A DNA stretch of 35,394 bases, from positions 1-35,394 of IMG/VR virus record IMGVR_UViG_3300023180_004979. One strand, 5' to 3'. This document shows, piece by piece, positions 7,777 through 15,107 of this stretch (position 1 is its first letter; each line of letters opens with the position of its first letter). Source of the stretch: a virus. Below the pieces are notes generated by a model. It was not told the DNA's origin, did not search any database, and worked only from the letters and a program-made list of their open reading frames with translations. The translations under genes were made by a program, and so were the position numbers.

Positions 7777-8819
7777 TGACTATTTACATTGTAGACATTG
7801 AGGCTGTAGATACACGTTACACTAAGCAATGGAAGGATCATCTTCCATTACAGCTTCAACGAGCTACAAATCAAAATGTAAAGGTTATTAGCGGTGGAGA
7901 AACGCCTCAAGCAACTACGCCTGGGGCATTTCTTAATTTTGGCGGAACTAACGTGTACAAGTCAAAACAACTTGAACAGATTGGTGAAATGTTTTGTAAA
8001 GGTGAAGTGAATGATGGAGATTATTTCCTATATACGGATGCGTGGAACCCAACTGTTATCCAGTTGCGCTACATGGCTGAGCTCCTTGGGGTCGACATTA
8101 GAGTCGGTGGTCTTTGGCATGCTGGTTCTTATGATCCTCATGATTTCCTTGGTAGGCTAATTGGCGATAAGCCTTGGGTACGTCATGCAGAACAATCTAT
8201 GTATGAATGTTATGATGATAATTTTTATGCAACTGACTTTCATATAGATCTATTTGCTGAAAGTTTAGATATAGATGATGATAAAACTCATCGTGTAGGC
8301 TGGCCTATGGAGTATCTAAAGAACAGTTTAGATAGTTACAAAGGTATGGAAAAGCGTAATCTTATTCTCTTTCCACATCGTATTGCTCCTGAGAAGCAAG
8401 TTGATATTTTCCGTGATCTAGCAGAACAACTTCCTGAATACGAGTTTGTAGTTTGTCAAGAACGTGAGCTTACTAAGAATGAGTATCACAACTTGCTAGG
8501 CGAAGCTAAGATGGTGTTCTCTTCTAACTTACAAGAAACACTTGGTATTAGCTGGTATGAAGGTGCATTAGTAGATGCTATTCCTATGGTACCTGATAGA
8601 CTGAGCTACAGTGAAATGGCACTGTCTGAATTTAAATATCCTAGTGTATGGACTGAAGACTTTGCAAGCTATCGCAAACACCGTGGAGAGGTAGTTTCAC
8701 AAATTAGAGAATATATGGAAAACTATGAAGATTTTCTTGTAGCATTAGACAAGCAACGCACTAAACTAAACAAAGAATTCTTCAGTGGAGCAGTACTATA
8801 TGACACAATCAAAAGATAA
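7776..8819 (+). CDS. GT-B-fold glycosyltransferase-like protein
   Basis: A 347-residue protein with two-domain character. The C-terminal half carries NLILFPHRIAPEKQVDIF, EYEFVVCQE, AKMVFSSNLQETLGISWYEGALVDAIPMVPD, the last matching the glycosyltransferase family 1/4 donor-site pattern (E-x7-E). The N-terminal half has LYTDAWNPTVIQLRYMAELL and a VGGLWHAGSYDP segment. It would move a sugar from a nucleotide donor to an unknown acceptor. Position among 7-deazaguanine genes and downstream of the sugar-nucleotide trio allows DNA-base, virion or host-glycan glycosylation. Assignment to glycosyltransferases is good; substrate unknown. Confidence 0.78.
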   Translation: MTIYIVDIEAVDTRYTKQWKDHLPLQLQRATNQNVKVISGGETPQATTPGAFLNFGGTNVYKSKQLEQIGEMFCKGEVNDGDYFLYTDAWNPTVIQLRYMAELLGVDIRVGGLWHAGSYDPHDFLGRLIGDKPWVRHAEQSMYECYDDNFYATDFHIDLFAESLDIDDDKTHRVGWPMEYLKNSLDSYKGMEKRNLILFPHRIAPEKQVDIFRDLAEQLPEYEFVVCQERELTKNEYHNLLGEAKMVFSSNLQETLGISWYEGALVDAIPMVPDRLSYSEMALSEFKYPSVWTEDFASYRKHRGEVVSQIREYMENYEDFLVALDKQRTKLNKEFFSGAVLYDTIKR

Positions 8820-9210
8820 TGATACAGATGTTGACATTGTAACTCTTACTGGTTCAGATTCTATCACACTATCTGACTTGATGGTAGAAACTATAGACCT
8901 TGATAATTTAGTTTACAAAGATTCAATGTATACTTCTAGTGCAGATAATACATTTGTTGTAGATATTAACGATGGCACATTCACACTTAACGATACAATA
9001 TCATTAGATAGCACTATTGACGGTTTGACAAATATAACTTTCAATAAAGTTGAATTTGAAGACCATATGCCCTCTCCGGAAAAGCTCAAAAAAATGTGTA
9101 TGCATTATCCTGCACTTGAAAAAGCATATGAAAATTTTAAAACTATCTATAAAATGGTAGATCAAGATTTCAAAGGTAATCATGAAGATGACGAAGACAT
9201 TCCGTTTTAA
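8800..9210 (+). CDS. Acidic conserved protein ending in an SSB-like tip (EDDEDIPF)
   Basis: The ATG at 8800 follows a GGAG and is preferred over a GTG at 8785. The 136-residue product is acidic; its first 85 residues are Thr/Asp-rich and beta-like (TFVVDINDGTFTLNDTISLD), its end helical (YPALEKAYENFKTIYKMVDQDF). It terminates in HEDDEDIPF, closely matching the C-terminal peptide of bacterial SSB (DDDIPF) that docks repair and replication enzymes. There is no visible OB-fold pattern. Function unknown; it could be a structural protein whose tip is coincidental, or an SSB-tail mimic. Confidence 0.7.
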   Translation: MTQSKDNDTDVDIVTLTGSDSITLSDLMVETIDLDNLVYKDSMYTSSADNTFVVDINDGTFTLNDTISLDSTIDGLTNITFNKVEFEDHMPSPEKLKKMCMHYPALEKAYENFKTIYKMVDQDFKGNHEDDEDIPF

Positions 9211-9631
9211 ATTTTTACAACTTTTAGAAAAAATAGGCCGCAAAAGAGTAATTATGGACAGGCACGAAAACGAGCCGTATCTAACACGTTACTATTTGTT
9301 CTTAAAAGATAGGAAATGGTTTCCTTTCAACATATTTTTACATAATTTTCATAAAGGAGATTTAGATGATTTACATGACCATCCTTGGCCTTTTATCACT
9401 TTTATCATTAAAGGTGGTTATTGGGAACACACGCCGAATGGTAGATTTTGGCGTAGCGCAGGCACGATACGGTTTGCCGGCTGTCATAGCCTTCATCGTG
9501 TTGAGCTTGAACCTGGCGTTGATGTATGGACTATATTCATCCCAGGTCCTAAATTAAGAGACTGGGGTTTTTTACGCAAAGGAGAATGGGTGCAACACGA
9601 ACAGTACCTAAAAGAAAAATATGAAAATTAA
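9182..9631 (+). CDS. Cupin-like protein
   Basis: Overlaps the previous gene by 29 bases; AAAGG lies six bases before the ATG. The core FNIFLHNFHKGDLDDLHDHPWPFITFIIKGGYWEHTP is a cupin metal motif: two His and an acidic residue (H-D-H-P-W), then a beta strand and Gly. A second half has CHSLHRVEL and DVWTIFIPGPK, giving the remaining histidine ligand. Cupins of this form bind iron or another metal and include dioxygenases and sugar isomerases. The reaction is not predictable. A later start at 9254 is possible because the first 24 residues are basic and non-cupin. Confidence 0.75.
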   Translation: MKMTKTFRFKFLQLLEKIGRKRVIMDRHENEPYLTRYYLFLKDRKWFPFNIFLHNFHKGDLDDLHDHPWPFITFIIKGGYWEHTPNGRFWRSAGTIRFAGCHSLHRVELEPGVDVWTIFIPGPKLRDWGFLRKGEWVQHEQYLKEKYEN

Positions 9632-10184
9632 AAAGCATTATTATGATTGGGCAGACATTGAACGTGCTTGCACAAATATTGTATTACAGATGTATAAAGA
9701 CAACTGGCGGCCTGACTACATTGTAGGTATTACACGAGGCGGCAACATTCCTGCTACTATCCTTAGTAATATGTTAGGTGTACGTGGCGAAGCATTAAAG
9801 GTAAGTTTACGTGATAACTACGACGGTGAAGCAAGTGAAAGCAACTGTTGGATGGCAGAAGATGCTTTTGGCTATGTTCCTCTAGATGATCAAGAAACGT
9901 ATAAAAGCCGTTGGGATATTAGTAGACGTAAAAACATTTTGATTGTTGATGATATTAACGACACTGGTGCTACGTTCAACTGGATAAAAGAAGATTGGAA
10001 ATCTAGTTGTTTACCAAATTCAGAAAGTTGGAATACTGTATGGCACAGTAATGTTCGCTTTGCTACTATTACAGACAACTTGTCTAGTGACTTCGATGGC
10101 AAGGTAGATTATAGTGTACATGAAGTTAACAAAGCAGAAGAAGATGTTTGGTTAGTTTACCCTTGGGAGAACGTAAATGGATAA
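9621..10184 (+). CDS. Phosphoribosyltransferase (type I, PRPP-binding)
   Basis: The PRPP-binding signature ILIVDDINDTGATF (residues 106-119) is clear, preceded by VGITRGGNIPATILSNML, the PPi-loop region of purine phosphoribosyltransferases (compare hypoxanthine/xanthine-guanine enzymes). It is 187 residues long, normal for the family, with an acidic insert between the two motifs. It would attach a base to PRPP in purine salvage. Given the neighbouring 7-deazaguanine genes, a modified-base substrate is conceivable, but that is speculation. It overlaps the genes on both sides. Confidence 0.88.
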   Translation: MKIKKHYYDWADIERACTNIVLQMYKDNWRPDYIVGITRGGNIPATILSNMLGVRGEALKVSLRDNYDGEASESNCWMAEDAFGYVPLDDQETYKSRWDISRRKNILIVDDINDTGATFNWIKEDWKSSCLPNSESWNTVWHSNVRFATITDNLSSDFDGKVDYSVHEVNKAEEDVWLVYPWENVNG

Positions 10185-10371
10185 CGCAAAACGAGAAGAT
10201 AGATTACGATACTTGGCAGGCTTAGAAGACAGTATTAATCGTAAGATTGCTGATCTCAAAGAAGCACACGAAAATAAAGCAAAGGGTAATTTAATCTCAG
10301 GACTTCAAGCAGAAATACATGCACGAAGACGACAGGTAGTAAAACTTAAAAAAGAACTAGGAATAAAATAA
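10177..10371 (+). CDS. Small basic coiled-coil protein, 64 aa
   Basis: Highly charged helical product (DSINRKIADLKEAHENK; HARRRQVVKLKKELGIK) with heptad-like leucines, overlapping the end of the phosphoribosyltransferase gene and sharing one base with the next start. No family recognised. Likely a small dimerising helix protein. Confidence 0.6.
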   Translation: MDNAKREDRLRYLAGLEDSINRKIADLKEAHENKAKGNLISGLQAEIHARRRQVVKLKKELGIK

Positions 10372-11102
10372 TGACTTATACCAGTGAAGAAAATCAGGAG
10401 TTAGTAGAAACAATTAAAGGTCCAAGATATTATCGTATACATATCTCAGGCTATGGTGGTGAAGCAGCATACATGAGTATTACGAAAGAAGCACACGACT
10501 TTTGGTCACAAGTTTGCGAAGAACACGGTGACAGTGATTTTGTTACCTATATGGTAGACGACAGTACGGACGAATGCGAGTTTGAAAACATTGATAGTGT
10601 TCCAACTGAAGCAGACTTTTTAACTAGTTACGGCAAAGATGATTACAAGTCATCCTGGTATGAGGCACCTACAGAATACGAACATCAATATGGTGCAGAG
10701 TTTGGTAGTGCATACATGGACATCGACGAAGTTGAGAATGCTGAATACAATGCTCCTTTTGTTCGTGAAGTTATGTCTCGTAAGGGTGTTCAAGAACTGT
10801 GTGACGAAATAGGCGACGAAACTGACTGGGAAGTTGAACTATACGATTCACAAGAATGCTATGCCGGTGAGGATGTGGATTATATTGCACAAATGTATTC
10901 TAGTGAAAAAGGTACATTCTTTGAAGGTGTAATCGAAACTGTTGGAGAGTTTGATCCTAAGAAACTAGAGTTTCATCTGAGCGAATATGATAACGGTGAA
11001 GAGACTATTACTTCGATTGTTTACGACGGTGTAGAAATAGACAACGAAGGTGGCGATACTAATGGAAAAGGTTACTATGCTTCTGTTTGGCAGAATGCGT
11101 AG
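10371..11102 (+). CDS. Very acidic hypothetical protein, 243 aa
   Basis: No domain recognised. By my count about 60 of 243 residues are Asp or Glu against about 13 Lys or Arg, so the net charge is strongly negative. Aromatics are frequent (many Tyr, Trp, Phe). Such composition is seen in DNA-mimic inhibitors of restriction or DNA-binding proteins, but also in ordinary acidic phage proteins, so this is only a hint. Its end overlaps by 44 bases the end of a convergent minus-strand gene. Confidence 0.7.
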   Translation: MTYTSEENQELVETIKGPRYYRIHISGYGGEAAYMSITKEAHDFWSQVCEEHGDSDFVTYMVDDSTDECEFENIDSVPTEADFLTSYGKDDYKSSWYEAPTEYEHQYGAEFGSAYMDIDEVENAEYNAPFVREVMSRKGVQELCDEIGDETDWEVELYDSQECYAGEDVDYIAQMYSSEKGTFFEGVIETVGEFDPKKLEFHLSEYDNGEETITSIVYDGVEIDNEGGDTNGKGYYASVWQNA

Positions 11103-11493
11103 TTATTTCAATAAAATTACTTAGGAAATCAAAATGTGTAGCAAGTTGTGAAAACAAATCTTTGTGCATAACCTCTGCTACCATTTCATATGATCCTATA
11201 CCTATATCTTGATAGTATCGACGATTAATACCGTGTTTACTACCATAAGTAGGAAATACACCTGTAACAAACAAACAAGTGTCGCCAAGTTCCTTAGCAG
11301 TATAATCGGCAGGACGGTTCAGTTTTAAATATGCTTGTGCAAATGAATCTTCAGGTAAAAAGTCAGGACGGTCAATGTGATGTGCCAAAAGCATTACAAC
11401 GTAAGCCTCTAAGTGTTCAGGTAAATTATAACCTGAAGTAGCTTGCGTTTCTTTTACTACATCATAAAATGCTACACGATATGCATCATTCAT
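11059..11493 (-). CDS. Conserved hypothetical protein on the opposite strand, 144 aa
   Basis: Isolated minus-strand gene within a plus-strand block. The product has conserved-looking segments HLEAYVVMLLAHHIDRPDFLPEDSFAQ, then ELGDTCLFVTGVFPTYGSKHGINRRYY and IGIGSYEMVAEVMH. I recall related small helical proteins in bacteria and marine phages, with no named function. No good ribosome site precedes the ATG. A CATAAATA octamer on the minus strand (11498-11505) lies only five bases upstream, too close for a standard leader. Coding quality is much better than a shadow frame, as the plus strand here is otherwise non-coding. Confidence 0.75.
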   Translation of the reverse strand: MNDAYRVAFYDVVKETQATSGYNLPEHLEAYVVMLLAHHIDRPDFLPEDSFAQAYLKLNRPADYTAKELGDTCLFVTGVFPTYGSKHGINRRYYQDIGIGSYEMVAEVMHKDLFSQLATHFDFLSNFIEITTHSAKQKHSNLFH

Positions 11494-11506
11494 AAAGTAT
11501 TTATGC

Positions 11507-11535
11507 TTGACTTTTAGGTTAACTTATGTTACTAT
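11507..11535 (+). promoter_or_regulatory. Sigma70-like promoter for the HIT gene
   Basis: TTGACT (11507-11512), 17-base spacer, TACTAT (11530-11535), followed by an AAGGA ribosome site and ATG at 11557. It restarts plus-strand transcription after the minus-strand gene. Confidence 0.65.
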
Positions 11536-11556
11536 TATAAAAATAAGGAAAACAAT

Positions 11557-11952
11557 ATGCGAACTGATACTTTAGAAGCAGCACAAAAAGAAGGTAGAGC
11601 TCCTTGGACTGACGTTGAATTAACGACTACAGATTTTGTTGTATTTAAAGATAAGTTTCCAGTGACTGAAGGACACATGTTAATTGTGCCAAAAACAAAT
11701 ACCATTGATAACGTAATGAAATGTTTTAAGTTTGCAGTTACAATGGGCGACGACAATGTTTATTCATCAAATAATGATATTACTGGATTTAATGTTGGCC
11801 TAAATATGGGAGATAGTGCAGGACAGACTTGCATGTATCCACACGTTCACTTAATCTTCAGACGGGATAATGATTGTCCGGATCCCGTAGGAGGAGTTAG
11901 AAATGTTATTCCGGGCAAAGGAAATTATAGGAAAGGATATGGAATTGCGTGA
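11557..11952 (+). CDS. HIT (histidine triad) family nucleotide-binding protein
   Basis: HIT-fold protein of 131 residues: DFVVFKDKFPVTEGHMLIVPK is the conserved first half (EGHxLIVPK), GFNVGLNMGDSAGQTCMYPHVHLIFRR the active-site half. The triad HxHxH aligns as Y-P-H-V-H: the nucleophilic middle His is kept while the first His is replaced by Tyr. The C-terminal GGVRNVIPGKGNY is typical of one bacterial HIT subgroup. HIT proteins hydrolyse or transfer nucleotides (for example AMP from adenylated compounds). Activity may be altered by the first-His change. Its end overlaps the next gene. Confidence 0.87.
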   Translation: MRTDTLEAAQKEGRAPWTDVELTTTDFVVFKDKFPVTEGHMLIVPKTNTIDNVMKCFKFAVTMGDDNVYSSNNDITGFNVGLNMGDSAGQTCMYPHVHLIFRRDNDCPDPVGGVRNVIPGKGNYRKGYGIA

Positions 11953-12145
11953 GCAAATGATAACCGCAGCTCGTAAACATGCTGAAGCAGAGTTAGAGTT
12001 GCATAAAACTAATATTGAAGTTTATATGCAGAAAGTAGTTGGTATTGGAGAGCACTCTGATATTATTGAAACTATACAAAAAGAGCTAGATAGTATGGCT
12101 GCTGCAAATGATAGATTAGATATGTTAGACAAGTATTTTGCATAA
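11939..12145 (+). CDS. Conserved small helical phage protein, 68 aa
   Basis: The chosen ATG (MELREQMITAARKHAEAEL) has AGGA six bases upstream; an in-frame ATG at 11903 with a very strong AGGAGG site would add 12 residues, but those bases also code for the conserved HIT tail. The core VYMQKVVGIGEHSDIIETIQKELDSM is distinctive, and I recall close relatives in T4-like cyanophages as a conserved unknown. The protein is all-helical and acidic. Function not known. Confidence 0.75.
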   Translation: MELREQMITAARKHAEAELELHKTNIEVYMQKVVGIGEHSDIIETIQKELDSMAAANDRLDMLDKYFA

Positions 12146-12150
12146 AATAC

Positions 12151-12179
12151 TTGACATAAACCTAAATACATGGTACAAT
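12151..12179 (+). promoter_or_regulatory. Strong sigma70-like promoter for folE
   Basis: TTGACA (12151-12156), 17-base spacer, TACAAT (12174-12179). It lies just after the preceding stop codon and 58 bases before folE. The -10 element sits within a perfect inverted repeat. Confidence 0.72.
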
Positions 12180-12199
12180 ACTATTATGTCTTGTACCAT
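12170..12199 (+). repeat. Perfect 9-bp inverted repeat overlapping the folE -10 element
   Basis: ATGGTACAA (12170-12178) and TTGTACCAT (12191-12199) are exact inverted copies 12 bases apart. The left arm contains most of the -10 box, so the pair could be an operator; transcription from the promoter would start inside the loop region, making an RNA hairpin less likely. Confidence 0.6.
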
Positions 12200-12236
12200 G
12201 ATATACGACATCCACGTCGATAACTCGGAGAACTAA

Positions 12237-12920
12237 ATGAGCAAAGCAGAACAGATTAAAGCCCGTTTGCAAGATGCAAACATTCGCTATTGGGCAGGCG
12301 ACAATATTTCAGAAGTCCTACAAAAGGGCGATAAAGAACAACTTATTGATGATGCTACAGTAGCATTTGAAAGTGTGCTTGATGCACTAGTAATTGATCG
12401 ACACAATGATCCTAACTCACAAGGTACAGCAAGACGTCTTGCTAAGATGTACTTTAATGAGATCATGTCAGGACGTTATGATCCTATTCCAAGTGCAACA
12501 GCATTTCCAAATGACTCAGACGAACGCTACGAAGGTATGCTAGTTGTTCGTTCAGAACTAAAAAGTATGTGTAGTCACCATCATCAACCAGTAGGCGGTG
12601 TAGCATACATTGGTATTATTGCCGCAGACAAATTGATTGGCTTATCTAAATACACACGTATTGCACAGTGGTGCGCTCGCCGTGGTACGCTACAAGAAGA
12701 ACTTGCAAATGATATTGCACGTGAGATTGCAAAGGCAACAGGTGCAGAACATTTAGGTGTATACATTCAAGCAACACATGGTTGCTGTGAGAATCGTGGC
12801 ATTATGGCACATAGTTCACTTACACAGACAACTGTACTAAAAGGTGCATTTAAGGATGATGCAGGTACAAAGAAAGAATTCTTTGACAATATTAAACTAC
12901 AGCAGGAGTTTAGTTGCTAA
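12237..12920 (+). CDS. folE: GTP cyclohydrolase I
   Basis: Converts GTP to dihydroneopterin triphosphate, the first committed step of both folate and 7-deazaguanine synthesis. Zinc ligands align as C112 and H115 (MCSHHHQP) and C183 (HGCCENRG); other landmarks are IGLSKYTRIAQWCARR and QEELANDIAREI. Length (227 aa) is normal. Ribosome site GGAG lies before the ATG. In the same window are a QueD-like protein, QueE and a DpdA-like transglycosylase, so it most likely feeds deazapurine DNA modification rather than folate. It has its own promoter with an overlapping inverted repeat. Confidence 0.96.
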   Translation: MSKAEQIKARLQDANIRYWAGDNISEVLQKGDKEQLIDDATVAFESVLDALVIDRHNDPNSQGTARRLAKMYFNEIMSGRYDPIPSATAFPNDSDERYEGMLVVRSELKSMCSHHHQPVGGVAYIGIIAADKLIGLSKYTRIAQWCARRGTLQEELANDIAREIAKATGAEHLGVYIQATHGCCENRGIMAHSSLTQTTVLKGAFKDDAGTKKEFFDNIKLQQEFSC

Positions 12921-13030
12921 TGGGTGATTATATTGCAGTGCGCATGGCACAAGTGTTTATTATAGCAGTGTTTATAATGGGCATGATAGGTTTAGGAATT
13001 GAATTGTATACAGGAAGGCTGCCATTATGA
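12920..13030 (+). CDS. 36-aa single-pass membrane peptide
   Basis: Short frame sharing one base with the folE stop and overlapping queE by ATGA. The product is mostly one hydrophobic helix (AQVFIIAVFIMGMIGLGIEL) with a short charged start. AGCAGGAGTT upstream offers a ribosome site. Probably a small membrane peptide; function unknown. Confidence 0.55.
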   Translation: MGDYIAVRMAQVFIIAVFIMGMIGLGIELYTGRLPL

Positions 13031-13923
13031 AACTAAGATATTCAGAAGCATTCTATAGTGTGCAAGGCGAAGGCAAATTTGTAGGAGTACCTAGTGTATT
13101 CTTGCGCACATTTGGTTGTAACTTCCGCTGTATGAACTTTGGACTAGGAAGAGATGAACCTAGTCGTGCAGTAAAAACACAAAATAAAATCAGACACAAT
13201 CCTGAAGTTGCAGAACTAATTGCAAAGGATGTGCATAATACAACAGAAAAGTTTGAAGACTTGCCCATTATTCATACAGGCTGTGACACATATGCAAGTA
13301 TCTATCCAGAATTTAAAGACTTCAACAAACTAGCAGAAGTAGACGAAGTTGTAGATCATTTGATTAGTTTGCTGCCAGAAGGCAAATGGACACAAGACAA
13401 CGGGCAAGATATACATCTAATTCTTACAGGCGGTGAGCCATTACTTGCTTGGCAACGACTTTATGTAGAGTTGTTTGAACATCCTAAAATGAAGGACTTA
13501 AAAAATGTCACGTTTGAAACAAATAGCACACAATTTTTACACGACGATCTTAGAAACTATATCAATGCTACGAGCAGAATTAAATGGACTTTCTCATGTT
13601 CGCCTAAGCTCTCCGTTAGTGGAGAATCTTGGGAGGACGCTATCCGACCTGCTGTTGTTAGTGATTATTTTAGTCTTCGGAATTCTTCAGTCTATCTCAA
13701 ATTTGTTGTTGCTGACAGTACAGATATTGATGAAGCCGGTAGGGCTGTTGATGCATATCGCAAAAACGGCATCGAGTGTCCAGTATATCTTATGCCGCTT
13801 GGAGGACGTTCTGAAGAGTATACGCTTAACGTACAAGAGGTGGCGAACGAATGTATGGCGAGAGGATGGCGTTTCACACCAAGATTACACATCAGCTTAT
13901 TCGGAAATGCCTGGGGCACCTAA
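13027..13923 (+). CDS. queE: 7-carboxy-7-deazaguanine synthase-like radical SAM enzyme
   Basis: QueE contracts the pterin ring of carboxy-tetrahydropterin to carboxy-deazaguanine. Hallmarks: FYSVQGEGKFVGVPSVFLRTFGCNFRC at the N terminus, LILTGGEPLLAW (the GGE SAM-binding motif) near residue 137, FETNST afterwards. The cluster cysteines are unusual: C31 and C35 (CNFRC) are followed not by the expected third Cys two residues later but by a roughly 50-residue insert before TGCDTYA (C86), which looks like the usual CDT. At 298 residues it is longer than typical QueE (about 210-240), largely through this insert. It is in the folE operon. Confidence 0.9.
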   Translation: MKLRYSEAFYSVQGEGKFVGVPSVFLRTFGCNFRCMNFGLGRDEPSRAVKTQNKIRHNPEVAELIAKDVHNTTEKFEDLPIIHTGCDTYASIYPEFKDFNKLAEVDEVVDHLISLLPEGKWTQDNGQDIHLILTGGEPLLAWQRLYVELFEHPKMKDLKNVTFETNSTQFLHDDLRNYINATSRIKWTFSCSPKLSVSGESWEDAIRPAVVSDYFSLRNSSVYLKFVVADSTDIDEAGRAVDAYRKNGIECPVYLMPLGGRSEEYTLNVQEVANECMARGWRFTPRLHISLFGNAWGT

Positions 13924-14041
13924 ACAAAAATATAAAAATGAGCAGCATGAACGTGCTATGACTGCTCCTATAAATGCAAAAAAAGATGTTGAAAATCCTG
14001 AAGATCTTGCAAATAGGTTAAGAGAAAAAGGTTTAATATGA
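13907..14041 (+). CDS. Small charged protein, 44 aa
   Basis: Begins at ATG 13907 inside the end of queE (MPGAPKQKYKNEQHERAM) and ends in EDLANRLREKGLI, overlapping the next ATG. The long in-frame extension upstream runs through queE in another frame and is discarded as a shadow. The ribosome site is weak. Support comes from filling the gap exactly and from an amphipathic helical tail. Confidence 0.5.
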   Translation: MPGAPKQKYKNEQHERAMTAPINAKKDVENPEDLANRLREKGLI

Positions 14042-14421
14042 AAAAATTTATAAAAGATATTACTGGTATCAGTAAGAGAGAAAAAGAACTAGAAGAGCAG
14101 GAAATGGCTCTTCTTAAAAAGAAAGATCCTAAGGAATATGCTACTAGACGCAAAGAGCCTTGGGTAAATGTACTTGATGTTAAAGTAAACGAAGACAATG
14201 TTCGCAACGGATTCTTTGAGCTAGACTGGAACAAATACTTTATTCTACAACTTATTGAAGCAGGTTATGGTGTTGAAAATGATCCAGAAGAAGAAATTGT
14301 AGATCGTTGGTTCCGTGACATTGTGTATAATATGTTGCAAGAAGAAGGTATGGATACCGATAGGGGAGCAGGATACATCAATGTTGTACCATTAGACAAA
14401 GGAAAGAGTGAGGTTTCTTAA
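14038..14421 (+). CDS. Conserved marine T4-like phage protein of unknown function
   Basis: 127 residues: a charged N-terminal coiled-coil (KREKELEEQEMALLKKKD) followed by a conserved-looking domain, PWVNVLDVKVNEDNVRNGFFELDWN, then EEEIVDRWFRDIVYNMLQEEG and GYINVVPLDKGKSEVS. I recall near-identical segments in cyanophage genomes, annotated as hypothetical; not checked here. It overlaps both neighbours. No enzymatic motif is evident. Confidence 0.8.
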   Translation: MKKFIKDITGISKREKELEEQEMALLKKKDPKEYATRRKEPWVNVLDVKVNEDNVRNGFFELDWNKYFILQLIEAGYGVENDPEEEIVDRWFRDIVYNMLQEEGMDTDRGAGYINVVPLDKGKSEVS

Positions 14422-15107
14422 TGTTGAAATATTTTAGTAGCAAGCATCCTACAAATGAATTTGCACCTACATGGCATATTCCTATGTATAATGAATTATT
14501 TAATTTCCAAGAATGCGGAGTTATACATGACTGGCTATTAGATAATAAAGACGAATTTTTGAAATACCCTGTGAATCCTGTAGGAGATACAGGATTAGCA
14601 GATAGTACAATTACTGCTAGGTTAGGCTCTTACAATTTATTTAACTATCGCGATCAGTGTGAATCTTTACAAACCCTATATAATTATTTACAAGCGTTGT
14701 ATCTAGATTTTGTAACTAAAAAAGGTGCAGCGGTAAGAAATTGTAATATTATAGGATGGTTTAATATTTTAGAAAAAGGTGATAAAATAAAACCACATCA
14801 TCATGGCGCAACCGCAGATACATATATAAGCGGAAATATGCATCTTAAGGATTATGATAGTTATACTTTATATGTTAGTCCATATGATAATCAAGTTGTA
14901 TATCCCGATCCTAACAAAATGGGCAATGTGACACTTTTTCCAACATATTTAGAACACTGTACAACAGAGCATACGCAAGACGAACCAAGAGTAAGCATAG
15001 CATTTGATATCGTTTTACACAGAGAAGACGAAAACGGATTGTGTATACCTTTTATAAACGAAGATATATTGAAGAATATAACGGAAGAGAATGAATATGC
15101 TCGATGA
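14421..15107 (+). CDS. 2OG-Fe(II) oxygenase-like protein
   Basis: A 228-residue double-stranded beta-helix candidate. IIGWFNILEKGDKIKPHHHG...TYISGNMHL supplies the proximal metal-binding His region, and GNVTLFPTYLEHCTTEHTQDEPRVSIAFDI supplies the distal His and the Arg that binds 2-oxoglutarate. The layout matches the putative 2OG-Fe(II) oxygenase family seen in marine phages. Such enzymes hydroxylate proteins or small molecules; target unknown. The N-terminal half (EFAPTWHIPMYNELF) is probably the substrate-specific part. It is one of three 2OG-type oxygenases in the window. Confidence 0.75.
   Translation: MLKYFSSKHPTNEFAPTWHIPMYNELFNFQECGVIHDWLLDNKDEFLKYPVNPVGDTGLADSTITARLGSYNLFNYRDQCESLQTLYNYLQALYLDFVTKKGAAVRNCNIIGWFNILEKGDKIKPHHHGATADTYISGNMHLKDYDSYTLYVSPYDNQVVYPDPNKMGNVTLFPTYLEHCTTEHTQDEPRVSIAFDIVLHREDENGLCIPFINEDILKNITEENEYAR

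Noticed and set aside
13505-13906. Open frame extending the 44-aa gene back through queE
   Set aside because: It lies inside queE in another frame; queE motifs are intact there, so only the downstream 44-residue part was kept.
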